Shown here: positions 53,398 through 63,718 of the stretch, in pieces | Numbering within the stretch: the stretch's first letter is position 1 | Layout of the letters: each line of letters opens with the position of its first letter | From: Bacteroidales bacterium UBA1714 | GTDB taxonomy: Bacteria; Bacteroidota; Bacteroidia; Bacteroidales; Paludibacteraceae | Length of the DNA stretch: 64,000 nucleotides | Direction of reading: 5' to 3' | NCBI GenBank assembly: GCA_002317295.1 | Contig: DCIY01000012.1 | Location: 4,883 to 68,882 of the forward strand | Notes under the pieces: generated by a model | What the model was told of the DNA's origin: nothing | Databases searched by the model: none | What the model saw: the letters and a program-made list of their open reading frames with translations, nothing else | Program-made: the position numbers and the translations under genes

Positions 53398-54732
53398 TTA
53401 TTGAAAGAACTTCTCCAGTTTTTTCAGGACATTACTTTTGCACAATACAACCACGCGGTCGGATGGCAAAATGACGGTATCACCATTGACCAGAATACCT
53501 TCTCCGGCACGTACAATGGCACCGATGGTAGCTTCTTTGGGCAGGGATGCGTCTTTGATTTTTCCCCGAGTGATACGACTGGATTCGGTGGCCAGAAACT
53601 CCACGATTTCGGCGTCAGCACTGGTGAGATTGCGTACATTGAGTACGCTGGCGTTGAGCAGCATCTGGTAGATATAACTGGCCGTAATGGTTTTCTTATT
53701 CAGTACGGCTCCGATGTCCAAACCTTCCGCCATGGGAATGTAGTCAATATTCTCCACTTCGGCTATCGTTTTGCGCACGCCCAAACGCTTGGCTGCCAGA
53801 CAGGCAAAGATATTGGCCTCACTGCTTTCGGTCACGGCCACAAACGCATCCGCATCCTGGATACCTTCTTCTTTGAGAACCTCCATATCGCTGCCATCGG
53901 CATTGATAATCAAAGCATTGCTTATTTTTTCACTCAGTCGAATCGCTTCTTCACGATCGGCTTCCAATATCTTGATGGTATAGCCTTCGGGCAGGGACTG
54001 AACGGCTTTTTGGGCAATCTTGCTGCCTCCAAAGAAGAGCACATTATTGATTTCGCGTTTGGGTTTACCCAACTCCTCCCGCATAAAATCCATGTTTTCT
54101 CTGGTGCAAATGCAGTAAACCATATCACCTGTCATGAGGGCATCATCGCCGGTGGGAATGATGGTTTCATTGTCTCGCTTAATGGCCATGATGCGGTAAC
54201 GACCATGGTTATAACATCCGCTGGAGAACTTCATTCCCAGCGTTTTGGCCGTTTCACGAACGCGTATGACGCATAGTTCCAGTGCGCCTTCACACAAACT
54301 GATGTGATAGCGCATCCAGTTGGTTTTGAGCGATTCGACAATCTCGTTGGCTGCCAGCACTTCGGGATAAATGAGGTGATGGAGACCCATTTGCTCAAAG
54401 AATTGTTTATTTTCGGGCAACAGGTATTCGAAGTTTTCAATGCGCGCCAGCGTGCGTTTGGCACCCAACTGTTTGGCAATCAGGCATGCGGTCATGTTTT
54501 CGGTTTCGGAGGTCGTGACAGCAATAAACAAATCGGCTTCCCGAATGCCAATATCCTGTAAGTCATGAATGCTGGTGGGACTTCCCACTCGCGTAATCAT
54601 GTCATAGTTGGCCTCGAGGTCACCTAATCGTTCCTGGCGTTCGTCCATGAGACTGATGTCCATGTTTTCACGCGACAGCAACTTGGCTAAGTGCGTTCCC
54701 ACTTCTCCCGCTCCTGCAATGATAATTTTCAT
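53398..54732 (-). CDS. trkA: Trk system potassium regulatory protein TrkA
   Basis: 444 residues with two RCK halves, each a Rossmann NAD-binding domain ([37 protein letters not shown]) followed by a TrkA-C domain. It gates TrkH in response to nucleotides. The start ATG overlaps the dxs stop codon by 4 nt. Confidence 0.95.
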   Translation of the reverse strand: MKIIIAGAGEVGTHLAKLLSRENMDISLMDERQERLGDLEANYDMITRVGSPTSIHDLQDIGIREADLFIAVTTSETENMTACLIAKQLGAKRTLARIENFEYLLPENKQFFEQMGLHHLIYPEVLAANEIVESLKTNWMRYHISLCEGALELCVIRVRETAKTLGMKFSSGCYNHGRYRIMAIKRDNETIIPTGDDALMTGDMVYCICTRENMDFMREELGKPKREINNVLFFGGSKIAQKAVQSLPEGYTIKILEADREEAIRLSEKISNALIINADGSDMEVLKEEGIQDADAFVAVTESSEANIFACLAAKRLGVRKTIAEVENIDYIPMAEGLDIGAVLNKKTITASYIYQMLLNASVLNVRNLTSADAEIVEFLATESSRITRGKIKDASLPKEATIGAIVRAGEGILVNGDTVILPSDRVVVLCKSNVLKKLEKFFQ

Positions 54733-56606
54733 AATGATTCCAATGCTTGTTGTATACCTTCAGCATCCAACCCCAGCATATGGTAGAGCTGTTGCGTACT
54801 GCCATGCTCCACAAACTGGTCATTGATGCCTAAACGTTTGACCGAACACGTATAATGGTGGTCAGCCATATATTCCAATACGGCACTTCCCAATCCGCCG
54901 CTGATGACGCCATCTTCGATGGTTACGATTTGGTGGAAATGGGTGCCGACATAGTCCAAAATTTCCGTATCCAGGGGTTTGAGCCAGCGCATGGACCAAT
55001 GGGCAAAGGCCGATGCCGAATCTCCCATGTTGTTCAGCGCTTTTTCCACCGTGGCGCCGATGGCTCCCAAACTGAGAACAGCCACTCTGTTGCCCTCACG
55101 CAACAGCCTTCCTTTACCCAATAGCACGGGTTCATGCTCTGGTGCCGAGTACGAGCGACCGCGTGGGTACCGAATGGCAAACGGCCCCGGTGCCTCCAGC
55201 GCCAATGTCATCATGTCTCGCAGATCCTGGGCACTCATGGGAGCCGCTATTTGGATGTTCGGAACAGGACGCAAATACGCCAAATCCAATAACCCGTGGT
55301 GGGTCATGCCGTCATTGCCTACAATACCGGCTCGGTCAATGCATAAAATGACATGCAGTTTCTGAATGGCCACATCGTGAATGATATTGTCATAGGCGCG
55401 TTGCAGGAAGGACGAATAGATGTTACAAAACGGAATGAGCCCCTCTTTGGCCATTCCGGCGGAGAAAGTGACCGCATGTCCTTCTGCGATACCCACATCA
55501 AACACGCGATCGGGCAATTCGTGTTGCATAATGGTCATGGAGCATCCCGAAGGCATGGCAGGTGTGATACCCACCACCTTCTTATTGCGCTTAGCCAGAT
55601 CCAATAAGGTCTGGCCAAACACCTCCTGCCACAGCGGTTCCGAAGCTTGGGACAGGTGTCGTTCGCCGTTGGTGACATTAAACTCCCCGGGAGCATGCCA
55701 AATCGTCTGGTCATTCTCCGCAGGCGCATATCCTTTGCCCTTCTTGGTAATGATATGCAGCACCTTGGGTCCTCGGTGGTTCTTGATTTCGCTTAGGATA
55801 CGCACCAAATCCACCACATTGTGTCCGTCAGCCGGACCAAAGTAACGGATGTTGAGACTCTGAAATATATTATGCTCCTGTCGGGTGAGCAAAGTCTTGA
55901 GGTTGTTGTTGATGCGCAACAGGCGATCTTTTTTGCCAGAGCTCATCAGGTGGAGTCTGACCATGGCCCGGTACAGAGACCAACGGATTCGATTGTAGCG
56001 TTCACTGGTGGTAATATCCACCAAATATTGCGTAAAACCTCCTTTGATGGGGTCAATGGCCATGTGGTTGTCATTGAGCACAATCAGCAGATTGTTTTTG
56101 TCCATGGAGGTGTTGTTCAGTCCCTCAAAGGCCAGACCTCCTGTCATGGCTCCGTCGCCAATGACAGCCACCACATGACGATGAGGATGCCCCATAGGTT
56201 CCAATCGCTCATTGGCAATCTCCATACCCAACGCAGCAGAGATGCTGTTGGAGGCATGACCGGCTACAAAACTGTCATACTCGCTCTCCAACGGAGTGGG
56301 GAAGGGAGCCAGACCATGAAACTGGCGGTTGGTGGAGAATCGGTCCCGACGACCGGTCAAAATCTTGTGCGCATAGGCCTGATGACCCACATCCCAAACG
56401 AGACGATCATCCGGGGTGTCAAAGACATAATGCAAGGCCACCGTTAACTCAATCGTTCCCAAGGATGAAGCCAGATGTCCGGGGTTGTGGCTGAGCTCCT
56501 GAATGATAAAATCCCGCAACTCGTCGCACACCCGTGGCAACGCCTCCTTGGGCAAACTTTTTAAGTCACGGGGCGAATTGATATGTGATAAATATTGATA
56601 TTCCAT
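54729..56606 (-). CDS. dxs: 1-deoxy-D-xylulose-5-phosphate synthase
   Basis: 625 residues. Thiamine diphosphate motif [16 protein letters not shown], catalytic His in [13 protein letters not shown] and the pyrimidine-binding [17 protein letters not shown] are intact. First enzyme of the methylerythritol phosphate isoprenoid pathway. It is preceded by prfB with a 7-nt gap. Confidence 0.97.
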   Translation of the reverse strand: MEYQYLSHINSPRDLKSLPKEALPRVCDELRDFIIQELSHNPGHLASSLGTIELTVALHYVFDTPDDRLVWDVGHQAYAHKILTGRRDRFSTNRQFHGLAPFPTPLESEYDSFVAGHASNSISAALGMEIANERLEPMGHPHRHVVAVIGDGAMTGGLAFEGLNNTSMDKNNLLIVLNDNHMAIDPIKGGFTQYLVDITTSERYNRIRWSLYRAMVRLHLMSSGKKDRLLRINNNLKTLLTRQEHNIFQSLNIRYFGPADGHNVVDLVRILSEIKNHRGPKVLHIITKKGKGYAPAENDQTIWHAPGEFNVTNGERHLSQASEPLWQEVFGQTLLDLAKRNKKVVGITPAMPSGCSMTIMQHELPDRVFDVGIAEGHAVTFSAGMAKEGLIPFCNIYSSFLQRAYDNIIHDVAIQKLHVILCIDRAGIVGNDGMTHHGLLDLAYLRPVPNIQIAAPMSAQDLRDMMTLALEAPGPFAIRYPRGRSYSAPEHEPVLLGKGRLLREGNRVAVLSLGAIGATVEKALNNMGDSASAFAHWSMRWLKPLDTEILDYVGTHFHQIVTIEDGVISGGLGSAVLEYMADHHYTCSVKRLGINDQFVEHGSTQQLYHMLGLDAEGIQQALESL

Positions 56607-56613
56607 AGATTGA

Positions 56614-57720
56614 TTAGTCCGGGAACTCCATCAGATATGCCTTGATGAAAGCATCGATATCGCCATCCATAACGGCATTGACATTATGGGTCTCGTAATT
56701 GGTTCGGTGATCCTTCACACGACGGTCATCAAACACATAACTGCGAATCTGCGAACCCCATTCGATTTTCTTCTTTCCCGCTTCCACTTTGGCTGCGGCC
56801 TGACGGCGTTTTTCCAGTTCCAGTTCATACAACTGACTCCGCAAGTGGCGCAATGCGTTTTCGCGGTTCTTGGGCTGGTCGCGGGTCTCCGTATTCTCAA
56901 TGACTATCTCGTCCGGCTGACCGGTGAGGCAGTTGATGAACTTATAGTGCAAGCGCACACCCGATTCCACCTTGTTGACGTTTTGTCCTCCGGCTCCGGA
57001 TGAGCGGAAAGTGTCCCAACTGATGCCGGCAGGATTGACTTCTATCTCGATACTGTCATCAATCAACGGCACGACAAACACACTGGCAAACGAGGTCATG
57101 CGTTTGCCTTGAGCGTTGTACGGACTCACGCGCACAAGGCGGTGAACACCATTCTCGCTTTTGAGATACCCATAGGCCATGTCGCCTTCGATATTGAAAG
57201 TAACGGTTTTGATACCGGCTTCATCGCCCTCCTGGAAGTTGGCGATGGTCACTTTGTAATCATGCTTCTCGCAATAGCGCTGGTACATACGCATCAGCTG
57301 CTCGGCCCAGTCCTGAGCCTCCGTACCTCCTGCGCCGGATACAATCTTGAGTACCGCGGGCATTTGGTCCTCCTCGTGGGACAGCATATTCTTCATTTCG
57401 AGGTCCTCCACTTGGGTAAGCGCGTGCGCGTACGCCAAATCAACCTCCTCCTCGCTAACGAGTTCATCCTTATAAAAATCAAAGGCCAGACTGAGTTCAT
57501 TGGCAGCCGTGCGGACGCCTTCAAATCCATCGAGCCATCGCTTAATCCCTTTTACCTTACGCATTTGAGCCTCTGCAGCCTTGGCATCGTCCCAAAATCC
57601 GGGGGCCTGGGTATGGAGTTCTTCTTCTTCCAATTGAATACGCTTTTCATCGATTTGCAGATATTGTTTGAGCTTATCGGCGCGTATCTGGACATCTTTT
57701 AGTTGTTCGATTGTAATCAT
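56614..57720 (-). CDS. prfB: Peptide chain release factor 2
   Basis: 368 residues, the usual length. The GGQ motif in [15 protein letters not shown] contacts the peptidyl centre, and [18 protein letters not shown] precedes it. The frame is continuous: the programmed UGA frameshift of many prfB genes is absent. The frame is open to 57768, but the promoter puts transcription start near 57732, so the ATG at 57720 (MITIEQLKD) is used. First gene of the prfB-dxs-trkA-trkH-SGNH-MBOAT-coaE-engB run. Confidence 0.95.
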   Translation of the reverse strand: MITIEQLKDVQIRADKLKQYLQIDEKRIQLEEEELHTQAPGFWDDAKAAEAQMRKVKGIKRWLDGFEGVRTAANELSLAFDFYKDELVSEEEVDLAYAHALTQVEDLEMKNMLSHEEDQMPAVLKIVSGAGGTEAQDWAEQLMRMYQRYCEKHDYKVTIANFQEGDEAGIKTVTFNIEGDMAYGYLKSENGVHRLVRVSPYNAQGKRMTSFASVFVVPLIDDSIEIEVNPAGISWDTFRSSGAGGQNVNKVESGVRLHYKFINCLTGQPDEIVIENTETRDQPKNRENALRHLRSQLYELELEKRRQAAAKVEAGKKKIEWGSQIRSYVFDDRRVKDHRTNYETHNVNAVMDGDIDAFIKAYLMEFPD

Positions 57721-57737
57721 TTTTGCAAAATTTGGCG

Positions 57738-57769
57738 CAAAAGTACAAAAATATTTTGACATATGCAAT
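57738..57769 (-). promoter_or_regulatory. Promoter of the prfB operon
   Basis: On the minus strand: ATTG (57769-57766, one mismatch to TTTG), 20-nt spacer, TACTTTTG (57745-57738) followed by CG. Interlocked with the holA promoter. Confidence 0.7.
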
Positions 57770-57785
57770 TATTTTAGTAATTTTG
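57755..57785 (+). promoter_or_regulatory. Promoter of holA
   Basis: TTTG (57755-57758), 19-nt spacer, TAATTTTG (57778-57785) followed by CA. Leader about 14 nt. Confidence 0.75.
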
Positions 57786-57803
57786 CAAGCAAATTACATG
57801 TAA

Positions 57804-58841
57804 ATGGTGAAATACGACGAATTGATAGGACAACTGAAGCGAGGTCAATGGGCTCCCGTATATGTGCTGTATGGTGAGGAACCATATTACATTGATCTGG
57901 TGTCAGACTATATCGAGCAGCATGCTTTGGATGCCATGGCGCGAGAGTTTGATCAGGTGGTCATTTATGGCAAAGACCTTCCTGGAGCGGATATTGCGCC
58001 CGCCATCTCCCAAGCGCGTGGATTTGCCATGATGGGAGGCAAAAAAGTGGTGATTGTCAAGGAGGCACAGACCATTAAAAAGTGGGATGCGCTGGCCTTA
58101 TACATGGAGCATGTGGTGGAATCGTCGATATTGGTCATCTGTCATAAATACAGCAACCTGGACAAGCGCCTCAGTGTGTGGAAGAATCTGGAGAAACAGG
58201 GTGGGGTGATGATGCCAAGCGATCGTCTTAAGGACTATCAGATGACAGCATGGATCACATCGTATTTGCAGAGCCAAATAGCCGATCGTCACTTGTCTTG
58301 CACCATGGATCAACGGGTGCCTCAGATGCTGGCGGACTATTTGGGAACCGACCTGAGTGCCATTGTGGGGGCGGTGGAAAAATTGCTCTTGGGCATGCCT
58401 CAAGACTGCCGCAGTATCGATATGAATCTGGTGGAACGCAATGTGGGCATATCCAAGGATTATAATGTGTTCGAATTGCAGGAGGCACTCATCAAGGGCG
58501 ATGTGCTCAAGGCCAATCGTATCACCCAGTATTTTGCTTCGTCCAAGGACCATCCGATGGTCAAAGAGCTGGGCATATTATACGGATTTTTTGCCAACTT
58601 AATGATTTATCATTACCTGCCGGCCAATGGTCGGGATGAACGGGCAGCGGCTTCGGCGCTGGGTGTGGCCCCGTTTGCAGTCAAAAACTATGCGGCTGCG
58701 GCCAAACGATTTTCGGCTGGCAAGACGTTTTTGATCATTGGCTATTTTCGCGCCATCGATGCGCGACTCAAGGGCATCAACAACCCCAGCGCCAAGGATG
58801 CAGATTTGTGGAAAGAATTGATTTATCTAATACTTCACTAA
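57804..58841 (+). CDS. holA: DNA polymerase III subunit delta
   Basis: 345 residues of the HolA fold: YVLYGEEPYYIDLVSDYIEQ, FAMMGGKKVVIVKEAQ and the C-terminal collar FQLQEAL-like segment (YNVFELQEALIKGD). Delta opens the sliding clamp during loading. A short leader places the ATG at 57804 close to the promoter. It precedes an EF-hand-like membrane protein by 1 nt. Confidence 0.92.
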   Translation: MVKYDELIGQLKRGQWAPVYVLYGEEPYYIDLVSDYIEQHALDAMAREFDQVVIYGKDLPGADIAPAISQARGFAMMGGKKVVIVKEAQTIKKWDALALYMEHVVESSILVICHKYSNLDKRLSVWKNLEKQGGVMMPSDRLKDYQMTAWITSYLQSQIADRHLSCTMDQRVPQMLADYLGTDLSAIVGAVEKLLLGMPQDCRSIDMNLVERNVGISKDYNVFELQEALIKGDVLKANRITQYFASSKDHPMVKELGILYGFFANLMIYHYLPANGRDERAAASALGVAPFAVKNYAAAAKRFSAGKTFLIIGYFRAIDARLKGINNPSAKDADLWKELIYLILH

Positions 58842-58842
58842 T

Positions 58843-60369
58843 ATGGCTTATACATTTCATTTCGCCTATATGGGCGGTTCTATTCGTGTAAAGATTGAAC
58901 AGGGAGAGGATATTCGTCACCTCTCGGAGTTGGATGAGAAACTGTGGACCGTACAATCGTGTCCGGTTTCGGGTTTGGAAATGGATACACAAACCTTGCA
59001 ATTGGTGGATCGTGATCATGACAACTGTCTGCATGTCAAGGATATCATTGCCACAGCCGATTGGTTGTGCGACCGACTCAATCCTGAATGCCTGATGAAG
59101 GGTACGGATGAGGTGGTGTTAACCGATATTATTGACGAAGGTTTATTGGCTGTGGCTCAGGAGATTGCAGGCGATAAGCAGGTTATTTGTTTAGCCGATG
59201 TGGATGCAGCAATGGCCGCTGTCCAGGTGCCTGTACTCCCCGTTCCTGAGGCTCCGTTCCCCGCCGATGTGATGGCTGCTTATGAGGCCAAACAGGCAGA
59301 GTATGCCACCTGGTTTGAAGACAAGAAACTCGAACAAATGGGTTTGGCTACGATTGCGGAAGACCGAGTGGCTCCCGGAATGAAAGAGAAGGATTTTGTG
59401 GCCATGGGTGAAGCCATTGCCGCATGGAAGGCACAGGTAGCGGCTATCGAACAGACCAATGCCGATGCCAAGGCGCAGGCGCTGGCTCCGTTTACACCGC
59501 TTCGCGAAATGGTGGTGTTGCATCGGGATTTCTATTGCCTGCTGCGCAACTTCATCAGTTTTGAAGATTTTTATAATGGTCAGGCGGCCATATTCCAGGC
59601 AGGTACCTTAGTCATTGACCAGCGTGCGTGTGCGTTGGCGCTTCGGGTGAACGATATGGCCAAACAGGATGCTCAGGCTCCTGCCAGCGGCATGTTTTTG
59701 GTGTACTGTGACTGCGTCAACAAGGCCGGTGCCACGATGAAGATTGTGGCCGCGGTAACCATGGGTGAAATACGCAATCTGACCGTGGGCAAGAATGCCC
59801 TTTTCTATGACCGTCAGGGCAATGACTGGAATGCGGTCATTACCAAGGTGGTGGATAATCCGATATCCATCAAGCAGGCCTTCTGGAGTCCGTATCGCAA
59901 GTTTGCTCAGTGGGTACAGTCATTAATCAACAAGTCCGCTTCGGAAAAGAACAATAAGGTCTTTGAACAAATGACTTCGGATGCTCAGGCAACCATCGAC
60001 GATCCCAAGGCGGCTGCCGAAGCCAGAAAACAGCAGGCCTTTGATATTGCCAAGTTTGCCGGTATCTTTGCCGCCATTGGCATGGCTGTTGGCTATATAG
60101 GCAGTTTCCTGACCAGTCTGGCCAACGGAATCAATTCGTTGCCATGGTGGCAGTTGTTGATTTGGATAGCCGGCTTGTTGCTCGTCATTTCCGGTCCGGC
60201 CATGGTGATGGCAGGTATCAAGTTGCGCAGCCGTAATCTGGCACCTATTCTCAACGCCAATGGTTGGGCCATCAATGCCGATGTGATCGTGAGCGTCATC
60301 TTTGGAGCCACTCTCACCAAGCAGGCGCAGTTCCCGCTAATCAAGTTCCCAAAGAAAGGAAAGAAATAA
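58843..60369 (+). CDS. Membrane protein with EF-hand-like loop, unknown function
   Basis: 508 residues. Near residues 48-75 the sequence LQLVDRDHDNCLHVKDIIATADWL has the spacing of an EF-hand (Asp at positions 1, 3, 5 of the loop), suggesting calcium binding. A long helical middle contains an Ala/Pro-rich stretch (about 125-150). Two membrane helices (about 395-450: FAGIFAAIGMAVGYIGSFL and LLIWIAGLLLVISGPA) precede a basic tail. Similar large EF-hand-bearing proteins occur in Bacteroidetes and Planctomycetes without known role. The region after it holds no further gene until 61 kb. Confidence 0.6.
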   Translation: MAYTFHFAYMGGSIRVKIEQGEDIRHLSELDEKLWTVQSCPVSGLEMDTQTLQLVDRDHDNCLHVKDIIATADWLCDRLNPECLMKGTDEVVLTDIIDEGLLAVAQEIAGDKQVICLADVDAAMAAVQVPVLPVPEAPFPADVMAAYEAKQAEYATWFEDKKLEQMGLATIAEDRVAPGMKEKDFVAMGEAIAAWKAQVAAIEQTNADAKAQALAPFTPLREMVVLHRDFYCLLRNFISFEDFYNGQAAIFQAGTLVIDQRACALALRVNDMAKQDAQAPASGMFLVYCDCVNKAGATMKIVAAVTMGEIRNLTVGKNALFYDRQGNDWNAVITKVVDNPISIKQAFWSPYRKFAQWVQSLINKSASEKNNKVFEQMTSDAQATIDDPKAAAEARKQQAFDIAKFAGIFAAIGMAVGYIGSFLTSLANGINSLPWWQLLIWIAGLLLVISGPAMVMAGIKLRSRNLAPILNANGWAINADVIVSVIFGATLTKQAQFPLIKFPKKGKK

Positions 60370-60383
60370 GAGGAAGACCACTT

Positions 60384-60426
60384 TGTTCCACGCTTAGTTT
60401 CTCGAGACCTAACGCTGCGTGGAACA
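60384..60426. other. 10-bp hairpin downstream of the EF-hand-like gene
   Basis: TGTTCCACGC (60384-60393) pairs with GCGTGGAACA (60417-60426), with TTAG/CTAA inside. No U-run follows on either strand, so it may be a processing site or transcript stabiliser rather than a terminator. A palindrome GATTCGAATC follows directly. Confidence 0.6.
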
Positions 60427-60549
60427 TGTGCGATTCGAATCACGATGCAAAAGTACTGCTTTTTTCTCAAGTACGCAAGACTTGTCCCGAAGGTTGTTCG
60501 GATTTGTCCTGTGTGTTATTTATTAGTGACTATAAAATCGGACTGAACG

Positions 60550-60718
60550 GTTACAGGTTACAGTTACAGTCCGATTTTTGAAAGGGTACCACTTTTCTTT
60601 TCTCTTTATTATTATCTATATATCTATCTAATATTCAATATATTATATATAGAATATAGGGTGAATTGGCGGACCATACCCCTTCGTTTTTTGGATTGTA
60701 ACCACTGTAACTGTAACC
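60550..60718. repeat. Inverted repeat of three TGTAAC units around an A/T-rich segment
   Basis: GTTACA occurs at 60550, 60557 and 60563, and TGTAAC at 60697, 60706 and 60712. The core GGTTACAGTTACAGT (60556-60570) is exactly reverse-complementary to 60704-60718. The 130 nt between are mainly A/T. The 706-nt gap 60370-61075 otherwise holds a hairpin, a gene remnant and a terminator. Confidence 0.85.
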
Positions 60719-60776
60719 AGTTTCACGCATTATCTATTTGATTATCAACCTACTAACTATTTATTCAAAACCTATT

Positions 60777-61088
60777 ATGACTACTCCTCGTTACAATTTG
60801 CTATGTGAAAATGCTCCGGAATTGCCGGAAAGTTTGCCTAAAATACTCAATTTGGCCACTCAAAATGTGCCGAAAATCAAAAAACCGGTCATTTTAAATT
60901 CGCAGTTTCTCGCTTTGAAATGCGTTACACCACCATCAATTGTTCCTGATGATTCGCATAAAACAAAGGTTGACCCGTTTGGATCAACCTTTTGTTTTAT
61001 GGTTTACGTTAGAACTTTTTCCGTCGTAGCGCTTTCAGCGCGCTTCGTATTACGCCATTCTGAGGGCATATTGTCTTATCTAAGGTAA
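60777..61088 (+). pseudogene. Possible 5' remnant of a gene
   Basis: The frame from ATG 60777 begins plausibly (MTTPRYNLLCENAPELPESLPK) and reminds me of the N-termini of DUF3987-type mobile-element primases, but after about 60 residues it runs through a strong terminator and has no recognisable domain. It overlaps the end of the AAA gene on the opposite strand. Best read as the beginning of a deleted gene; it could also be a short orphan protein or no gene at all. Confidence 0.3.
60958..61000. terminator. Strong bidirectional terminator
   Basis: ATAAAACAAAGGTTGA (60958-60973) pairs with its complement at 60984-61000 with a single bulged base; the loop is CCCGTTTGGA. Each arm provides its own U-rich tract, so it can end the minus-strand ATPase gene and any plus-strand transcript. 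Confidence 0.88.
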
Positions 61089-62137
61089 CCTTGTAACCAA
61101 CGATTAAAAAATGGGTCTTCTATGGAAAAGCCATCCTCTTTGATAAGCAGACCTGATTTGAGCATTCGTTTCATCGAACTATAGGTTGTGCTGGAGGGAT
61201 CAAGGCGAGATGTCATGGGATTCCGACTGAAGCATAATTGGCGTAACACTCCTCTATCTGTTCGATTAAGTGAATTCCACAACCGTTCATAATCCAAGTC
61301 ATGTTCTCGAACCTGCTGTTGAATAGCAATCTCTACTACATCCTCTGAAATACGAGGATAGGTCATCAGTTCCCACACAGCCGAACTGAGTTGCTGGGTA
61401 TAATATGGATGACATTTGGTAAAAGCAAATATACTATCCACTATAGGAGAGTTGTCCACATAATTAGGCAACCGATCAACCACATAGCTACGAAAATCAT
61501 TTTCGGGTATGCGATTGAGGTGCATCAACTGACCAAAATGGTAGAAAGGACTTTTTTTCTTCTCAAAGATATCCGTCATCATGGATTCCTGACTCCCCAA
61601 GAAAATATAGTTGAGCCCTTTTTGCTTTTGCATGATAGCTCGTAACTGTTTATCCAACCCCTTTTGTATTTGTACCACTTCTTGAAATTCATCAAAGACG
61701 ACAATTAGTCGTTTTTCCGGTGTTGAGACATTAGACAAGAGATTCATCGCATCTTCTAAGGCAACATCTTCCTTAATATTTGGCTGAAAGGTAACATCTA
61801 TTGTGCCCAATAACATATTTGTCGAAATAGTGGGGAGAATACGGAAAGATGATAACAGATGTTTTATTTTCTCACTCGGATACAATGCGCATACTTCTCT
61901 AACAATCAATTCAGCTAACTCCCTAACATGAAGAACTTGTTGTAGGTTGATGGTTATGTGCGGACGTTGAATTTGCGTCAAAACTTTTTGCACCAAACTG
62001 CTTTTACCAAAACGTCGTGGACTAATCAGAACAATATGGTTCTCACTATCCAATCGCTGTTTGAGTAGTTGCAATTCTTCCGTTCTGTCGGTAAAAAACT
62101 CATTCTCAACAATAGAGCCAAAACAAAAAGGATTCAT
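61076..62137 (-). CDS. AAA ATPase of the archaeal ATPase_2 type
   Basis: 353 residues. Walker A region SPRRFGKSSLVQKV (about 39-52), Walker B LIVVFDEFQEV (about 143-153) and a sensor motif LNYIFLGSQESMM precede a C-terminal winged-helix-like domain (DRGVLRQLCFSRNPMTSRLD). Such proteins are abundant as orphans in Bacteroidota and archaea; substrates are unknown. Its promoter lies at 62213-62244, and the leader contains a duplicated 15-mer. Confidence 0.88.
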   Translation of the reverse strand: MNPFCFGSIVENEFFTDRTEELQLLKQRLDSENHIVLISPRRFGKSSLVQKVLTQIQRPHITINLQQVLHVRELAELIVREVCALYPSEKIKHLLSSFRILPTISTNMLLGTIDVTFQPNIKEDVALEDAMNLLSNVSTPEKRLIVVFDEFQEVVQIQKGLDKQLRAIMQKQKGLNYIFLGSQESMMTDIFEKKKSPFYHFGQLMHLNRIPENDFRSYVVDRLPNYVDNSPIVDSIFAFTKCHPYYTQQLSSAVWELMTYPRISEDVVEIAIQQQVREHDLDYERLWNSLNRTDRGVLRQLCFSRNPMTSRLDPSSTTYSSMKRMLKSGLLIKEDGFSIEDPFFNRWLQGYLR

Positions 62138-62166
62138 ATTATTTATTGATTTTCAAATTGTTAATA

Positions 62167-62196
62167 TTGCGATTTTTTTCGTTGCGATTTTTTTCG
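62167..62196. repeat. Duplicated 15-mer in the leader of the AAA ATPase gene
   Basis: TTGCGATTTTTTTCG occurs twice without a gap (62167-62181 and 62182-62196), between the predicted transcription start and the start codon. Confidence 0.85.
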
Positions 62197-62212
62197 CATG
62201 CAATTTCGGGTG

Positions 62213-62244
62213 CAAAGGTACTGCTTTTTTTTGACATGTGCAAA
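62213..62244 (-). promoter_or_regulatory. Promoter of the AAA ATPase gene
   Basis: On the minus strand: TTTG (62244-62241), 20-nt spacer, TACCTTTG (62220-62213) followed by CACC. The leader is about 70 nt. Confidence 0.77.
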
Positions 62245-62257
62245 TATAGTGCAAAAA

Positions 62258-62291
62258 AAAGGAGAGACACATTGGTTTTGCGCTCTCCTTT
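62258..62291 (-). terminator. Terminator of the DUF4143 ATPase gene
   Basis: On the minus strand AAAGGAGAG/CTCTCCTTT form a 9-bp stem (62291-62283 with 62266-62258), followed by further T residues. It separates the two ATPase genes. Confidence 0.85.
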
Positions 62292-62350
62292 ATTCTTAAT
62301 GTTAGTCCTTATTATTGCTTAGGTAAAAACCGCCACTTCCACGCAGGGAT

Positions 62351-63709
62351 CTACAGTAAAGGCGCCATATATAGTGGCAGATAAACCAATCCCTCGCAAG
62401 TTTTGAAATCTCCACTATGCACTATATAGGGTGTAGCAGCAAAGTTGTGATATTTGGTCATAAACCGCGTAAGTGACGAGAGGGAGTATTTTTGTGTGGA
62501 CTTGACTTCAATGGGTGAAATGTTGTGTTTATTAGTAATTTGTGGTTTACGAATAAGAAAATCTATTTCCATTGTGTTCTCACTATTGTTGGGGTCGTTG
62601 GTGGCAAAGAAGAAAAGTCGTTTGCTTGTGGCACGCAGCATCTGTGCCACAAGATTTTCTACCAACATTCCTTTGTTTAGCTCCAATTTGCCTAACATGA
62701 GTTTCTTATACAGCTCGTTCATGCTGCGCGAGTCTTCACTAAATGCATGCGATAGAAGCAATCCTGTATCATTTAAATAGATTTTATAGCGCATATCGTC
62801 TTCATTTAGGCCAAGTCCCACGCTGGGTTCAGTAGCTGCAACGCAGAAATTGACAATTTGCGCTTCTCTTAGCCAAAACAACGCACCTTCAAAGTCACGT
62901 GTACGCGCACCTCTCTTCACCTTGCCTATTCGGAATCGTTTCTCTCTTTTCTGCAATTGACCTGGTATAGCGTCCCAGATTTTCACAGCTTTCTCGGCGT
63001 GTACACCTGCATATTGGTAGATATCATTGCGATACAGATTCAGCACCAGTCTCTTGGCTTTATCTACCGCATCAAAATCTTGTGTATCTTTCCAAGCTAA
63101 TACGGCTTGCGGCATGCCCCCCACTATCATGTAGGTACGCAGATACAACATCATTTTGCAATGGAGGGAGGTTTGTAAAGGTTCCTGTTTGGTCATACAG
63201 TCAGCCACATACGGCATTAGTTCCTCCTCTCCAACAGCCCAAAGAAATTCTTCGAAATCCATCGGATACATAGGTACACTACGTTCCTCACTGGGAATAA
63301 GGATATTCCTCGTATTTCGACGAATACTAACCAAACTTCCTGTTTCGATATAATCGTACCGATGATCTTCCACAAGCATTTTTACGGCTTCGCGAGCTTT
63401 GGGGTATTTCTGCACTTCATCAAAGATGATAAGAGATTGACGGGGGTATAGTTTCACACCCCATTCTAAGGCTATTAAGCGAAAGAAAATATCCAAATCT
63501 TTCTTGTTGAGGTGCTTTTCAAATATATCTCGTTGCTCAAGAGATATTTTGCTAAAGTCTATCAAGATATAACTTTTATACTCTTGTTTGGCAAATTCCT
63601 CTACAATATAGCTCTTGCCAATACGTCGAGCACCTTCGATTAACAAGGCTTCGTGTGTTGAACGATGTTCTTTCCAATCGCGTAACTCGCTGTAAATCTT
63701 ACGTTTCAT
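62351..63709 (-). CDS. AAA ATPase with DUF4143-type C-terminus
   Basis: 452 residues. Walker A EGARRIGKSYI (about 25-35), Walker B LIIFDEVQK and a C-terminal DUF4143 domain (IEVKSTQKYSLSSLTRF) resembling a restriction-nuclease-like fold. The family is common and multicopy in Bacteroidota and archaea, with no established role; a selfish or regulatory function has been considered. Its leader contains three 34-bp-spaced repeats. A minus-strand ATPase gene lies downstream, another partial gene upstream. Confidence 0.9.
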   Translation of the reverse strand: MKRKIYSELRDWKEHRSTHEALLIEGARRIGKSYIVEEFAKQEYKSYILIDFSKISLEQRDIFEKHLNKKDLDIFFRLIALEWGVKLYPRQSLIIFDEVQKYPKAREAVKMLVEDHRYDYIETGSLVSIRRNTRNILIPSEERSVPMYPMDFEEFLWAVGEEELMPYVADCMTKQEPLQTSLHCKMMLYLRTYMIVGGMPQAVLAWKDTQDFDAVDKAKRLVLNLYRNDIYQYAGVHAEKAVKIWDAIPGQLQKREKRFRIGKVKRGARTRDFEGALFWLREAQIVNFCVAATEPSVGLGLNEDDMRYKIYLNDTGLLLSHAFSEDSRSMNELYKKLMLGKLELNKGMLVENLVAQMLRATSKRLFFFATNDPNNSENTMEIDFLIRKPQITNKHNISPIEVKSTQKYSLSSLTRFMTKYHNFAATPYIVHSGDFKTCEGLVYLPLYMAPLL

Positions 63710-63718
63710 AAATTACAC

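Noticed and set aside
53260..54276. 338-codon plus-strand frame opposite trkH/trkA
   Set aside because: Phe/Gly/His-rich antisense frame over two confident genes.
56614..57720. Programmed UGA frameshift in prfB
   Set aside because: The gene is one continuous frame of normal length, with the codons after MITIEQLKD in phase.
60430..60445. GATTCGAATC resembling a tRNA T-arm or integration site
   Set aside because: No acceptor, D or anticodon arm can be built around it and no integrase is nearby; it is a perfect 10-bp palindrome by itself.
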